DNA of 64,000 bases. It comes from Dioscorea cayenensis subsp. rotundata. Lineage: Eukaryota > Streptophyta > Magnoliopsida > Dioscoreales > Dioscoreaceae. This document shows positions 38,001-49,851 of the stretch, in pieces. Location of the stretch: the NCBI RefSeq assembly GCF_009730915.1, contig NC_052480.1:1426001-1490000 (forward strand). The letters are read 5' to 3'. The position numbers and the translations under genes were made by a program. Positions within the stretch are counted from its first letter, which is position 1. The number at the start of each line of letters is the position of its first letter. Below the pieces are notes generated by a model. It was not told the origin of the DNA and did no database searches. It saw nothing but the letters and a program-made list of their open reading frames with translations.

Positions 38001-40503
38001 AATATATTATGATAATAATTATAATTATTATAATAATAATAATAATAATAATAATAATTATTATTATTATTATTATTGGGTGAAAATTGGGAAAACAAAA
38101 ACTATAAAAATATAGTTATTCCTCTATTTGATAAAGATAACTTGTAATTTAACAAGTACTAAATAGTTTTTTTTCAAAAATACCACATGGCTAGCGTGAA
38201 CTTATATTTGTAGAAAAACTAATACATATATATTTTTTTAAGTCTAAAAGTATTTTTTTTATTAGTTAAGTCTTTCGCACTTTTTAAAAGCCAATCCAAA
38301 CCATCCATTAATCTCAACCACTCATGTGGCACATTGCTCCATGTCCACCGAATCTCAAAATCAATTCCCAAGTCCCAACTCTTAAGCGAAAACTTGTCAG
38401 GCAAATTCAAAATATAAGATGGATATCATATCAGAATATTGATCAAAACTTATTTTGATAAAATTTATCTAAGAAAAAAATCCTTTATATAACAGTGTGT
38501 AACTGCTAACAAGTCATCGTAAATAAATTTCGTATTAGCTCACGGATCCCAACAAAATAATATTATTTGTTTGTAAAATAATTGGTTTATTTTTCAAAAC
38601 CTTTCATCACCAGTTTTCTAAAAATCATGACAAATGAGTACAGAAGTGCACCAGTTATAGTGATTTGATTGACTCTAAGGATAAGTCCCCCGCTATGCAA
38701 TTATGGAGAAGAGAACGAAAGAAGTATTTCTTACAAAAAAGTCTCACAGTAACCTAAAAAATAAATTATAATATGAGAGATTTAAATTCGAAACTTCTCA
38801 ATCACAACCATAAATAGTTACTAGTGGGCTAGCCCACGGTTTCTACTTTTTTTTTATCTTTTAACTTCATAATTTTTTTTTTCTCTCTAACGTCAAAAAT
38901 ATACCACATCTATTATGGATTTGTGTAGATTTTAATCTATGGACATACCGGTGACCTTTGGATCGACATTTAATGATCCCAAAACTTTCTAGTCCCCATT
39001 GGAAAACAAAATACCTGACCCTGCTCAACCCTTTCTTTCTCTCTCGGGCACTTCCCCTCACGCTATTTTATTTATTTATTTTTTTATCATACGAGAGTGT
39101 TCTAAGACTTTTCTTTAAAGTATTTTTAATGATTATACTATCAAAAAGTTTGATTTTCACACCACATTATCAATCTATTAAATTTTTTACCCATTATACT
39201 ATTCATCATAATATTTATATTTATACCATAATATGAGTCCCACAATTATTTTTGGCATCTTTTTAATTATATACATTATACACTATGCATTTCATTTGCA
39301 TTTCTTAATTTTACAAACATATAACTTTGATATAAATATTAAATAGTATTAATTAAAAAATAAATAATATATTTAACAAATTATAATAAAAAAATACGTA
39401 TTTAAAATATTTTATAAAAATATAAGAATTATAACAAAGTAATATATTATTTTTTAAATATTATTTAATTTTTGGGTGATTACAAAATTGAAAAACAATA
39501 GGGCTCTTAAAGAAAAATTAAATAAAATAAAATAAATAAATAAATGTAGGATTTATCAATTAACTGTTTGACGGACACTGAAAGCTGAGAGCCCAACAAA
39601 CCCATCTAATGCATGTAAAATCAATTGAAACTTGAAAGTTCATTGAGCGCTTCAAAAAAGTCATTAAAGTTGCTTTCATATATATATATATATATATCTG
39701 ATTGAGGGGTACCTTAGTTTTTTTCAGACTATTTTTAGAATTGATTTTTCTTGTAAATATAGATTTTAGAGGTGTAAAGTGTAAACCAGTAAGTGCAAAA
39801 ACAAAAACAAAAAAACAAAAAAACAAAAAAACAAAACAATTATTTTTAATTAAAAAAATAGACTCAAAAATCAATGATCCGAATTATTATAGTCCTAAGT
39901 CAGTTTCCCTTCTAATGCATTGTTGTTCTACTTTTTTTTTTTTGTTCTTTTGATTTTAATTTAATAAAGTTGGTTCTTTCTTTAATAAAATTATGATTTA
40001 TTTATTTTTATTAAAAAAAATTATTAAAAAATATTTATCATTTAAAAAAAAAATTAATTGAGAATAAAGGAACAAACCAGAATGTAGAGAATGGAGGCGA
40101 TGATGATGGTGCGGTAGCGTCCCAGATACGAATCAGCGATGAAAGCTCCGAGCAACGGAAGCATCATCGCCATCCCTGACCACATATTCACCGCCGCCGC
40201 CGCCGACCCCGTGGGCTGCCGGAGAGGACCGGTGAGATAAGTGATCAGATTAAACCCTATCCCGTAGTACGCGAACCTCTCCGCAATCTCCACGCCTGCT
40301 CAGAGATCATCACTCATGGGAAAACCCCTCAAATCTAGGGCAATTGAAGATTAAGGAGTGAGGAATTGGGTAATAGTAGTACCGATAATGAAGAAGGCCG
40401 AGATCCACCGTCCCTTGCCAGATCCGGCGGTGATCGGACGGCCGCTGTAGTCCACGACGCCGGCTATCACCGCCGAGCTCTGGATCAGCGCCTCACTCTC
40501 CAT
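35100..40503 (-). CDS. NPF-C: NRT1/PTR family (NPF5-type) transporter
   Basis: Exons 40503-40383, 40295-40078, 36442-35967, 35874-35100; 1,590 nt, 529 aa, open throughout with GT-AG borders. The ExxER motif is EIAER at residues 43-47. TM1-6 blocks include [58 protein letters not shown] and [10 protein letters not shown], the last with H where the other copies have Y. The C-terminal half includes [40 protein letters not shown] and [20 protein letters not shown]. The loop after TM6 is only about 24 residues and acidic ([10 protein letters not shown]). Its 3.6-kb intron 2 holds a foldback MITE and a possible second element. Together with D it is an open B-E type copy, so it is a likely functional gene; substrate unknown. 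Confidence 0.93.
36494..36790. mobile_element. Foldback MITE (GTCCCTCTACT family), copy 1
   Basis: The two halves are inverted: GGTCTCTCTACTCAGAAATG with AAGTAGTTCTTCTACTC on the left, and the complementary AGAGGGACTAAAT, GAGTAGAGGACTATT and CATTTCTGTGTAGTGGGACC on the right. A second copy is at 57926-58214. It lies in intron 2 of NPF-C. Confidence 0.75.
37000..37625. mobile_element. Possible non-autonomous element with GGGTTGA-type ends
   Basis: The left side (AAGGCCTTGGATGAAG, GGGAGGGAAGGGAAAGG) and the right side (CCCCCCAAAACCCTCC, CCCCAAGCAAAGCCTAAGG) are loosely inverted and G/C-rich against an AT-rich interior. It is present only in NPF-C intron 2, which argues for an insertion. No target duplication could be read confidently. 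Confidence 0.35.
38020..38078. repeat. (TAA)n/(TTA)n microsatellite
   Basis: A run of AATAATAAT that turns into ATTATTATT, so the array is itself an inverted repeat. Confidence 0.9.
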
Positions 40504-42541
40504 TCTCTCTCTCTTTCTCTCTCTCTCTCTCAGTCTCTGTGAGTGTTCTTATATGCTTTTCAAGAGGTTTTTATTTGACACCCTGAAAACTAACAAAATT
40601 ATTTGTAACCTTTTTTTTTATTATTAAATATTACTCTATATAAATTTTTTTATTTTTTTTATTTTTTTGCAAACGTGAACGTCAGCTAAAATAGATGTTT
40701 TACTCTTTTATTTAAAAGATATAATTAAATATTAGATATTTTATTAGTTTTGATGAAAAAAAAATCCTTACGTAAATAATAAAAGGATATGTGTGTTTAT
40801 ATATATAATTGATTTTAATGGTGACAATGTTCTTATTATGTTTTTATATAGTACTAAATGATATGTATTAGAAACACATTATATAAATAAAAAAAATTCA
40901 TAGTAAATTGAGTTAAAATAAAGGGGCAAGTTAAATAAAATTAAATTAATTTATCTACTTTATTAAAATTTTGTTTTGAAAAATCAATGTAATAAATAAT
41001 TTCATTAATTACAGATGGTATATATATAAGCCAAAGTACCTATGCACATTTCTGTGAGCATTAGATCAATATTCAATGGTTCCTCAATTTTTTTATTTTT
41101 ATTTTTTTTGCTTTTTTCACCAGGAAAAACTCTTAAGCCTCAACCCAATTGTTTTTTTTTTTACCGAAAAATAAAATATTAAAATAATTTTGAACCCATG
41201 CACATTTTCATGGATGTTGGATCAATATCCAGTGGCCTCTGAATTTTTTTTCTTTCTCATTGAAAAAATAAAATAAAATAACACCAACCCTCACCCCACT
41301 TCTTTTTTCTCGCTACCAAATTCTCTTACTTTTCTTATCTATGAACGTTGACACTTTACCTTACCTATATATACATATAATTTTTAATAAATATTGATAA
41401 AAAAAATGAAAGATCTCATCCATTGAAAGTTTTTTCTTATAATAAATATTACATTTTTTTTTTAATTACATAAATACATAATTTTAAATATAATTACCAA
41501 ATATAGGTAAAATGGTGAATTTTTCATTTTTTACGTACATTTATATAAAAAATAATAAATAGTTTACTTTTTTTATGTGTAAAAAAACACAAAAAGTCCC
41601 AAAAACTCTGTTTTAGTGCTTATCATACAAACTTTGATTAATTATAGCGTTGGTTTTAATTTTCGATTGGTGCAGTAGGGAAGTCACTTTTCTCCAAACT
41701 CTCCATATATAACTATATATTAATTTTAATTAACAGTGCTCAAATTCGTCCCATGCTGCCATTTGACACCTTTTAATTATTTTTTTTTTAATTTAATTGA
41801 GTGGGTCTCACACCAACCCACCCTCTCAATATATATATATATATAACATTTTATTATATACTTATCTTTTTGTTTATATATATATATATAGACATAAACA
41901 TGTTTTGGTATATTTTAATGTTTTTTTTAGATATATTGTATTTTTATTTTTATTTTATTTTCATTGTTTTCATCTATATATATGATTTTTTTTTATTTAT
42001 ATTTGTTTTATTTTATTTATCTAATAATATTGGTGTTTATGCTTTTTTTTTAATTTGTATTTTTTGTTAAGTGATTTTTTTTTAAAAAAAAATGATTTGT
42101 ATTATTAGATGAAGTCCATAGGCCATAGCGCAAGCACTGACATTTATACTAGTATATATAAAATATATTTTATATAAAAATAAATAAATCATAAATTTAT
42201 TAAAGAGACAAAAAAAAAAATAGAGAAACCTAAAACAGAGCAAACAAAACAAGAACAAACAGGATAACTTCCCATATTTTAGCAGAAGGCAAGTAAAACC
42301 AGAGTCAGTTGATGTAAGTCGTCGTCAATCATCCTCAACGGAAAAATCATAAGTTGGACGGCGAGTTACCAAATATTATTATAAAAGCTCAGCTTTTAGC
42401 AAGATGGTCCTGCTGCTCTACCAAGTCACACTCATCCATTGCTGATCCATCTCTTCATTTCTCTTCTCCTTCTTCTTCTTCTTCTTCTTCTTCTTGAGCC
42501 TCCTTTTCTCTTCTTTCTTTCTCACATGTGTAGACATCTAT
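40504..42541. other. Upstream flank of NPF-C
   Basis: Begins with the CT-rich leader block common to the array, then about 1 kb with homology to the B and E upstream regions (to about 41420). The rest is T-rich with (TA)n runs and a (CTT)n tract at about 42470-42495. No exon is seen. Confidence 0.5.
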
Positions 42542-43830
42542 GAGTAAATTTTTCAGGAGGCTACCAAACTTTGCTTTTTATTCAATTCAATATCCGAATT
42601 TTAATTTGAATCAAAAAGGTTACCTAACTTTAATTCTCTTTCACCGGCAGGTCACCCTAACAAATCCGATCGTTCGATGCTGATGTGGATGCTCATTCAA
42701 CTATTTTAATCCTCATCAGCGTTCCACATCATCATCATTAACATTCCACATAATCTACAGATTCGGAGCGATCGGACGGTCAAGAACTTCACCATGCTCC
42801 GTCTACTCCATTGCGTAATCGGCTGGTGGAATTGACTGTCGTCTCTCTTCCGGCGTAGGTCAGCGCCAAGCTCTCATCAAAGAATGATCTTGAAAATCAA
42901 TTGCAAGCATAACAATGAAAACTAGATGTTCAGATCGGTAAAAAAATCATCAAAGAATGATCCTAAAAAAATCAAGAACAAGAATGTTGAAATTACTTTT
43001 GAAAACAGGATTCCCAAAGTTCGGAGAATAAGTTCAATCGGATAAAAAAAGAAAAATAATGCCAAACATCACAATTTATAGGTTTAGAATTTCAACTTTT
43101 CATTCATTCATTCAACAATCCATCCCTACAAACTATCGAAGAAAACCTAGCAAACTCTATAAATTACATATTAGAGAATCAAGAACATGAAATCAAGAAA
43201 GAAACCCTAGATCTAAGAACTGGTAAACTTGGTTACAGCCTTGATGCCCTCAAACATGGTATTCTTGGCGAGCTCTCCAGGAAGAACAAGACGAACGGAG
43301 GTCTTTGTCGCGAGCCAAGCGAGATGCCTCCTGTGCGAGCTTCTCGAAGATATCATTGATGGAGTTCATGATGCCCATACCTTTGCTAGTGGAGATCGGA
43401 GGGGAGCCATCGGGGCAGGACGTGAAGAGAAGCGCGACGAGGAAGCTACCTGGGCCGGAGTCAATGGTGAGGTCAAAGAAGTTGAAGAGAAGGCGGAGTG
43501 GCTTTGGTTGGATCTAGCAACGGTGAAGCTCGACCGTCCGATCATTGAGATTTAGGGTTTCACATAAGAGGATCTCAGTCGTTGATCTGGAAGTCTTTTA
43601 TGTGTAATGTTGATGATGATAATGTGGAACGCTGATGAGGATTAAACTAGCTGACTGTGTAAGCTCAGCCGCCACATCAGCATCGAATAATCGGATTTGT
43701 TAGTGTTTTGTTAGGATGACCTACCGGTGAAAGAGAATTAAAGCTAGGTAACCTTTTTGATTCAAATTTAAGTTTGGATACCGAATTGAATAAAAAGCAA
43801 AGTTTAGTAGCCTCCTGAAAAATTTAACTC
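42542..43830. mobile_element. Pack-MULE-like element, 1.29 kb, with long inverted ends
   Basis: A 10-bp direct repeat AGACATCTAT (42532-42541 and 43831-43840) flanks the element. The inverted ends begin GAGTAAATTTTTCAGGAGGC on the left and, in complement, GAGTTAAATTTTTCAGGAGG on the right. The inverted similarity extends about 270-300 bases inward (CTTTGCTTTTTATTCAATTC, CTCTTTCACCGG, GATGCTGATGTGG, CATCAGCGTTCCACAT, GATCGGACGGTC). Long terminal repeats and a 9-10 bp target duplication fit a Mutator-like element. The unique centre carries a histone H2B fragment and no transposase, the definition of a Pack-MULE. Confidence 0.85.
43213..43400 (-). pseudogene. Histone H2B gene fragment inside the Pack-MULE
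   Basis: On the minus strand one frame reads [20 protein letters not shown] then ASRLAR, the H2B alpha-1 region lacking the usual F after NS. A different frame then reads [13 protein letters not shown] and [12 protein letters not shown] with a stop at 43213, the H2B C-terminus. About a dozen codons between the two parts (the region normally containing NKKPTITSREIQ) are deleted with a frame change. Upstream residues are not H2B-like. The parent H2B gene lies outside this window. Confidence 0.82.
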
Positions 43831-43840
43831 AGACATCTAT

Positions 43841-45790
43841 GTTTGAGCACCTCCATCCTCAAAATACAATGTTTATTACTTATTTATTCTGATTACCATG
43901 CAACACTATCTGTTATTATTATTTTGGTTTATATTCATACAAATCACTTAACACTGAATTACTCTGGAATAATGTACACCATAAATAAAACAACAGATCA
44001 ACATCCCAAGATCAAACTTCATCATCATCACATATAAGATAAAAAAACAACTAATAACCATGAAAAGATACATATATATATATATATATCATAAGTAAAA
44101 AAATTTCAATATATATATATATATACAATAAGTAAAAGAGCATGATAAAAAGTGTTAATTTTTAAATTTAATCTTACTAATATATTTAGATACATTATTC
44201 TCCATCACTATCACTTTGAATGCACAATTTTAATGAATATAGAAAGAAATGTGTTAAATGACAAAAATAAGCTAAAAACAAATGAAAATTTTAATTTCAA
44301 CTACTTGGTTAAGATAGACACTTACAATGGGACGAAGAAAGTTTTAAACTAACATAATACGATACTTATGCATGTTATGTTAATTGCAAAATAAATAAAG
44401 TGGAAGGAAAGGCACATATCATCGATCATAACAACTTAGAGTAAAAACAATTGAATTCAACCACAGAGAACTCCCAATCTACATAGCCCGTGTTCTTTGT
44501 GAGTGATTTAAGTTATATAACTAGCTCAACAATTGTTATTAAAATTAATTAAAGAAATATTAAGCTCTCATTATCAGCCTTGCTATGGTTATATTAATTA
44601 TTTACAGTTCTTTTCAATATATTTATATAAATATAAGGATGGATCCTCTATATTTGAAATCTGGAGGATGTCTCATAGTAGTCTGTTTATATGGTTTTCC
44701 TTTAATTCCTAATTCCATTAGGAATTTAGTATTAAAATAAAAAAATAATAATAAGATATTTAAAAAAAAGAATGAAAATGAATAAAAGAGAGAGGGAAAA
44801 AGAGGGAGTTTGAAGTTTTTTTTTAAAAAAAAGAATTTAAATTCAGAAGAAGAAGTGATAAGAATTGATTTTTGATCTCACGTGATTGAGGATTTTTAGG
44901 GGAACAGATGCTAAAAAAAAGAAGAAAAAAGAACAGAAAAGGAGGAGAAAAGAGAATATATATATTTATATATTTAAAGATATATACGCATATATATATA
45001 TATTCGTTTGAAATTTAAAAAAAAAATATGTATATATATATGAATAATAATAAAAAAGGGAGGGAAATTCAAAAAAAATAAAATAAAATAAAATAATAAT
45101 AAATATAAAAAAAAAGGGAGATTATGGATAGGGATGGAAATTTTTGAATTCAAAATTTATAAAAATAAAAATAAAAAAACAAAATCTCTCAGGAGTTGGA
45201 GATTCTTCGAGGGTGTTGAGGATTTTTGAGGGAGGCGAAGAAAAGAGAAAGGCTGGGGACGAGAGGAGAGAATTTTTTTAAAAAGACAAGTGAGAAGGGA
45301 GAAGGAGAAGAAGAGGCCAAAGAGGTTAGAGGAGGTTGATCTGCAAAGAAACGAAGAGGTACTGCAATTTTTTTTTTATGAATATGATCATGTCTCCATG
45401 CCTCTAGATACATGGGCCCCATCTTTAAAATTGATACCTTTTTATCAAATGCATGTCATTCCATGCCCATGATACTTTTCACATGCATTTAAAAGAAAAC
45501 AATGTAATGGGTCCCACCTATGATTCTCTCATGCAATGTTTAAAAAAAACCCATGCACGTGCATGCATGATGCATCCATGAAACCCGTGAGTGTGAATTT
45601 CTTTTCTCTTCTCTCCCTCATGCTTTCTCTCTCAAAATATAAATATATATATATATATAAAATCCTTTTTATGCATTTAAAGAGAAAGATACATGCACGT
45701 GCATGAGATGAATTTTCTTTTCCTCTCGTTCGTGCTTTCCCTTTCTCTCCCTTATCTCCGAGAATTCTCTCTTCCTCTCTGCACCTCGAT
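43841..45790. other. AT-rich, purine-tract-rich spacer
   Basis: Contains (TA)n at about 44073-44088 and 44110-44125, A-rich purine tracts from 44730 to 45300, and at about 44638-44690 a short piece similar to the GGGACGTCCC MITE ends (GGATGGATCCTCTATATTTG). No gene is evident. Confidence 0.4.
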
Positions 45791-45792
45791 CT

Positions 45793-46014
45793 TCAATGCG
45801 GTCGGTGGCGTTCGCCGGATCAACTTCATGTCGCTCGCCGTCATGGGCCAGAACCTCACTATGAACATCGCCGAGAGAGTCTTCCCAATCTCCATCTACA
45901 ACCGCACCGCCGCCAAGGCTGACGAGACCATCGCTCGTGACGTTGATGGTGTTTTCCTTCCCCTCTTTGGCCGCCATTACCCGGTGAATCATTACCAGGC
46001 TCATGTCCGATGAT
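45793..46014 (+). pseudogene. 6-phosphogluconate dehydrogenase N-terminal fragment
   Basis: The plus strand reads FMSLAVMGQNLTMNIAERVF then PISIYNRTAAKADETIARD and FLPLFGRHYP. This is the NADP-binding N-terminus of 6-phosphogluconate dehydrogenase (family pattern LAVMGQNLALNIAEKGF, YNRT, DET). Only about 70 codons exist, the GxGxxG start is altered (RINF in place of the usual RIGLAG), and the frame stops at 46013. No downstream exon of this enzyme follows. It is GC-rich in an AT-rich setting, as expected for a captured exon. Confidence 0.8.
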
Positions 46015-46099
46015 ATGGAGATCTTGCCAGTGAGTTTGAACAAGCGGATCATCCCAGTATTTTCGATTTTTCTTTGAAGACGACACTGTATTCGGACAA

Positions 46100-46500
46100 A
46101 AAGATCAGTTCTGCGTTGAAGCAAATCCAACGGTTGCTGCACTACCATGCTGAGAGGAGAATTTCACTCAACGCCGAGATCCTGTGTGTTTTCGGCATGC
46201 TAGAGCACAGGATCTATACGCTCTTAAAGGCTTGTGCAGTTGTGCGAGGGTATTCATCTGTGGAACTAATCGGTTTTATAGGTTGATTGAGAGGGTCAGA
46301 GACTTGGGTTTCAAAGTATCAAACTACTTGTTCGTTGTCGCGCTTCAAATGCGTCCCCTGGTTGAGTGCTGCTACTTGGGAAAGGAGGGGTGAATTGGTC
46401 GCCGGAGTATGTAGTTTGAGATGCGTCACGCAGCTCGACCTCGAGAAAGTTCTTCGAGAAATATGTGATGAGGTATCAGGATGAGCGTCCTCAAGTCTTT
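46100..46500 (+). pseudogene. Possible mTERF-family fragment
   Basis: Frames around 46270-46450 read LIERVRDLGFKVSNYLFVVA and, after a frame change, ATWERRGELVAGV. Spacing and residues (LGF, FV-AL, TWERR) resemble the repeat pattern of plant mitochondrial transcription termination factor (mTERF) proteins. Upstream there is KQIQRLLHYHAERRISLNAE without a clear match. It is broken and short. The assignment is tentative; the DNA is clearly coding-like in composition compared with its flanks. Confidence 0.4.
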
Positions 46501-46509
46501 GGACATCTA

Positions 46510-47299
46510 CCGAGTTACACTAGAACAATAGCATTAGAATGAGCGAGAGCTAGCTGGGGACATTGGATTTTCTAAGTGTTCTAGCGTCTTCACTTGACCA
46601 AGTAAATATTTTTGAAAGCATTTCATTTCGGAAAGCCATGAGAAGCATGAGATGAAAAACATCCTTTTATATAAGTTCTTCAAAAATTGTGAACTTTCGT
46701 TGGAGGATCTTGTGAGCTGGAAATGAAGTCTATAGCAAAAAAAATAAATAAATAAATAAAATGGTGAGAGAATAGAATCAACACGATGATCACGGCATAT
46801 ACGAAAAAGTTTTGGTCCAGATGAGTGTGGAAATTATCAAGATATTTGATTGGAATCTTGTTAGCATCGTTTTCATGTTAAGTATGTTATATTATGGATC
46901 TCTGATGCTTGCTCTTGGGCATTTAAGAAAAATGGAGTGGTTCGTTTTTGCTGTGAGCTTTTGGTCATGTGGAGTAGAATATGCAACATTGTGTCGTCAC
47001 TGACTCAGGTTTGTGAGGCTATGTTTGTGATTAAGTATTTGGTGAGTAGAGAAAATGGAAAAATGAAGGGTGAATTTTAGAGAGAGAAGAAAAGATATGG
47101 AAAAAGATGAAGGGTGAATTTAGAGAGAGAAGGAAAAAAATATGGAAAAAAATGGAAGGGTGAGTAGAAAAAGAGAAGGAGAGGAAAAATGAAAGGATGG
47201 GTTAAAAAGAGAGAGTAAAAATGAGAAAAAAAGGTAAAGGATGAATTTGAGTGGGGGTATTTTGGTAATTTCATTTTTGCAAGAGCTTCCTATAGATTT
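46510..47299. other. Unassigned repeat-like DNA
   Basis: Follows the captured gene pieces. It includes (AAAT)n at about 46741-46760 and, from 47060, purine-rich direct repeats of AGGGTGAATTTAGAGAGAGA-type words. No gene is recognised. Confidence 0.4.
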
Positions 47300-48010
47300 T
47301 ATGAAATTTCTCGTTTATTCCACATGAAGCCTTGGCTTATCTTGAGTAACAGAATTTCTATGAAATTTCTCTCATTCCACCATGTAAGTCTTGGCTTATC
47401 TTGGGAGTATCGAGAATTTCTATAAAATTTCTCTCATTCCACCTGGAAAGCTCGAGCTTTTTCTTGGGAGTAACGAGAAATTTTTTTCATGATTTCTCTC
47501 ATTCCACCTGGAGCCCTTGAGCTTTCTTGGAGATGTAGAATTTTTACATAAATTTCTCGATTCCACCCTGAAGTCTTGACTTCGTCGAGTGTAGAGAAAT
47601 TTTCTATAAATTTCTCTCATTCCACTCTGAAGCTTTGGCTTTTCTTGGGATGTGAGAATTTTTTTCATGATTTCTCTCATTCCACCCTGAGCCTCGACTT
47701 TTCTTGGGAGTAACGAGAATGTTTCAGTGAAATTTCTCTCATTCCACCTGCAAGTCTTGACTTCCTGGGAGTAACGAGAAATTTTTATAGATTTCTCTCA
47801 TTCCACCTGAAGCCTTGGCTTTTCTTGGGGAATCGAGAAATTTTTCATGAAATTTCTCTCATTCCACTTTCAAGTCTTGACTTCCTAGGGGTAATCGAGA
47901 AATTTTTCATAAATTTCTCTCATTCCACCTGAAGTCTCGACTTTCTAGGGAGTGAGGAAATTTTTTTCATAATTTCTCTAATTCCACCTCAAGTCTTGAC
48001 ACTCTTGGGG
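47300..48010. repeat. Minisatellite: 12 units of about 60 bp
   Basis: Twelve TTCCAC landmarks at 47318, 47375, 47437, 47502, 47561, 47620, 47680, 47742, 47801, 47862, 47923 and 47982 give a period of 57-65 bp. Each unit has the order TTCCACCTG, AAGTCTTGACTT, CTTGGGAGTAACGAG, AAATTTTTCAT, AAATTTCTCTCA. The pair GAGAAATTT and AAATTTCTC makes each unit a small hairpin. More decayed units may extend to about 48420. Frames through it are repeat artefacts. Confidence 0.93.
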
Positions 48011-49290
48011 TAAAAAGAAAGTTTTCATAAAAAAAAAAATCAAACCCTTTCTTCAAGCTCACTTTGAAGTCTTTTGACACTCATGGGAGTAAAAAAAGTG
48101 AAATAAAAAAAAATTCCTTGAAGTGATTAAAAAAAATAAAAAAAATGAATGAAAAGTTCACAAAAAAATATCTCTCATCAACACTTATAAAAAGGAGAAA
48201 AAGTTGACAAAAGATTTCTTGAAGCTCACTTGGAGGTCTTTTGATACCCGTTGAGGGTGAAAAAGAGATGCAATGAAAAGTACAGAGAATCTTTTCTTGA
48301 AATGAAACGAAGAAAAATGAAGATTTCACAGGGAAAAAAATGATGATGGATATGAATGAAAAATTTTCACAAAAAGAAAATGTTTCTTTGTCAACACTTA
48401 TTAAAAAAAGTTGAGTTAGCAAAGATTTTTCCTAAGCCCATTATGAGGGTCTCTTTCAAAAGAGTTTGAGGTCCATTTTAAAATCAAGTTAAGTTAATGA
48501 CCTAACCATGTTAAAGGTCACGACTTAAAGAAAAATCAAATGGTCAAGTCTCAAAAGCATTGAAGAGCTAAGACCTAAATGCATCATGTAAACGACAAAT
48601 GCAACTCTGAAGTTTTAAGGCACCAAGAGGACAAAGACTTGAGGAGTTTCATAAGTCAAGGAGCTGGAGATTTTACAAGCGCAAAGAGCCAAAGTCTTCA
48701 GCGATAAAAGAAGCAAAAGTAACCAAGTAGGCAACTCGTAAATGTAGAGTGGTCGTAGCTTGGACTAAGCTACGTTTCAAGACATAAACCCATATAAAAA
48801 AAAAAGAAATCGAGGAGAGCTACATCCACAAAGCTAAAAGGATCTTCTGACACACTTTCAGTATAGGAGCTAAGAGTGCCAGCTAAAAAATAAATTTTGA
48901 AGAGCATGATAGAAATAGCTCTTTCTAAAAAATCTCTTGTTAAGCTCTCTTAAGAGAATAGCTCTCTTCTTTTGTATTCTTGTCTATGATCATGTATTCG
49001 CATGCATCTTTGAAATTAAATTAATAAAAATTACCATGTTTATTCAGTTACTTCTCATTCACACTTGTTTCTTAATCGGAGGTTCCCATGACATTGTCTG
49101 GGGTAATTAATATTAGGGGCTTGCCCCTAATAGGAGTCATGAACCCGCAATCATCTGAAATATAAAAAAATTAAATTTTGATTTGTGATCCATGCTTTTC
49201 AACCGGTCATACCCTAATTAAAGGCCGGGTGAAAAATAAGGAGCCCACATAGTCATTAGATGATGAGCTAACAACTATCATAAAAATCAT
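48011..49290. other. Unassigned repeat-like DNA, possible retrotransposon part
   Basis: An A-rich region (48090-48400), then moderately complex sequence with words such as GTAGCTTGGACTAAGCTACG and AGGGGCTTGCCCCTAATAGG, both partly palindromic. The AAATTAAATTAATAAA tract near 49014 could be a polyadenylation region of an LTR or LARD-type element, but I found no matching second terminal repeat and no retroelement protein. Confidence 0.3.
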
Positions 49291-49410
49291 TATATAACAA
49301 TAACTCTAAACATTTATGCAAATAATGTTTTATCCATATATATATATATATATATAACAATAACTCTAAACACTTATGCAAATAATGTTTTATCCACATA
49401 TATATATATA
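49291..49410. repeat. 60-bp tandem duplication with (TA)n
   Basis: TATATAACAATAACTCTAAA followed by CATTTATGCAAATAATGTTT and TATCCA is repeated 60 bases later with one substitution, each copy ending in a (TA)n run. Confidence 0.92.
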
Positions 49411-49851
49411 TATATATAAATTTGCAGTTGTAATTTTGTATGGTTGCAACACAATAAACACATAAAACTCAACTTCCCCAGATATGCACATAAATGAAAA
49501 GATTAAAGATAAGCAAAAAGCGAGAATTACTCGAATTTGTGAGTTGAATTCTATATAACTTAACTTTTTGAACTAAACCTTTGCAAATACTAAATCCAAA
49601 GTCTTTCAGCAATGCTAAATCTCAAAACACCAATTATATTTTGATCTACTAACTTCAGATCTCCTATGCAAAATATCGGTGTGTCGAAAAAACAAATTTC
49701 AATGTTAATTTAAATAGAATAAAGGCATAAATGTGTTTAGGTATAAATTTTACAATTATTTACATTATTGATGGAGCTTGTTCAAGCTTTGCAAGACAAA
49801 AAAAGGGGGATAATTTATAATATAAAAAAAGGGGGATAAAAAAAACCACAC

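Noticed and set aside
41797-42070. Tyrosine/isoleucine/phenylalanine-rich frames upstream of the Pack-MULE
   Set aside because: Translation of (TA)n and T-runs, low complexity only.
43229-43555. 108-residue plus-strand frame in the Pack-MULE
   Set aside because: It is antisense to the H2B fragment; the recognisable protein homology is on the minus strand.
47420-47680. 86-residue minus-strand frame with repeated GMREI-like segments
   Set aside because: It is translation of the minisatellite; the ~20-residue period follows from the 60-bp DNA unit.
45100-49130. A complete LTR retrotransposon
   Set aside because: No pair of long direct terminal repeats, primer-binding site or retroelement protein could be identified by eye.
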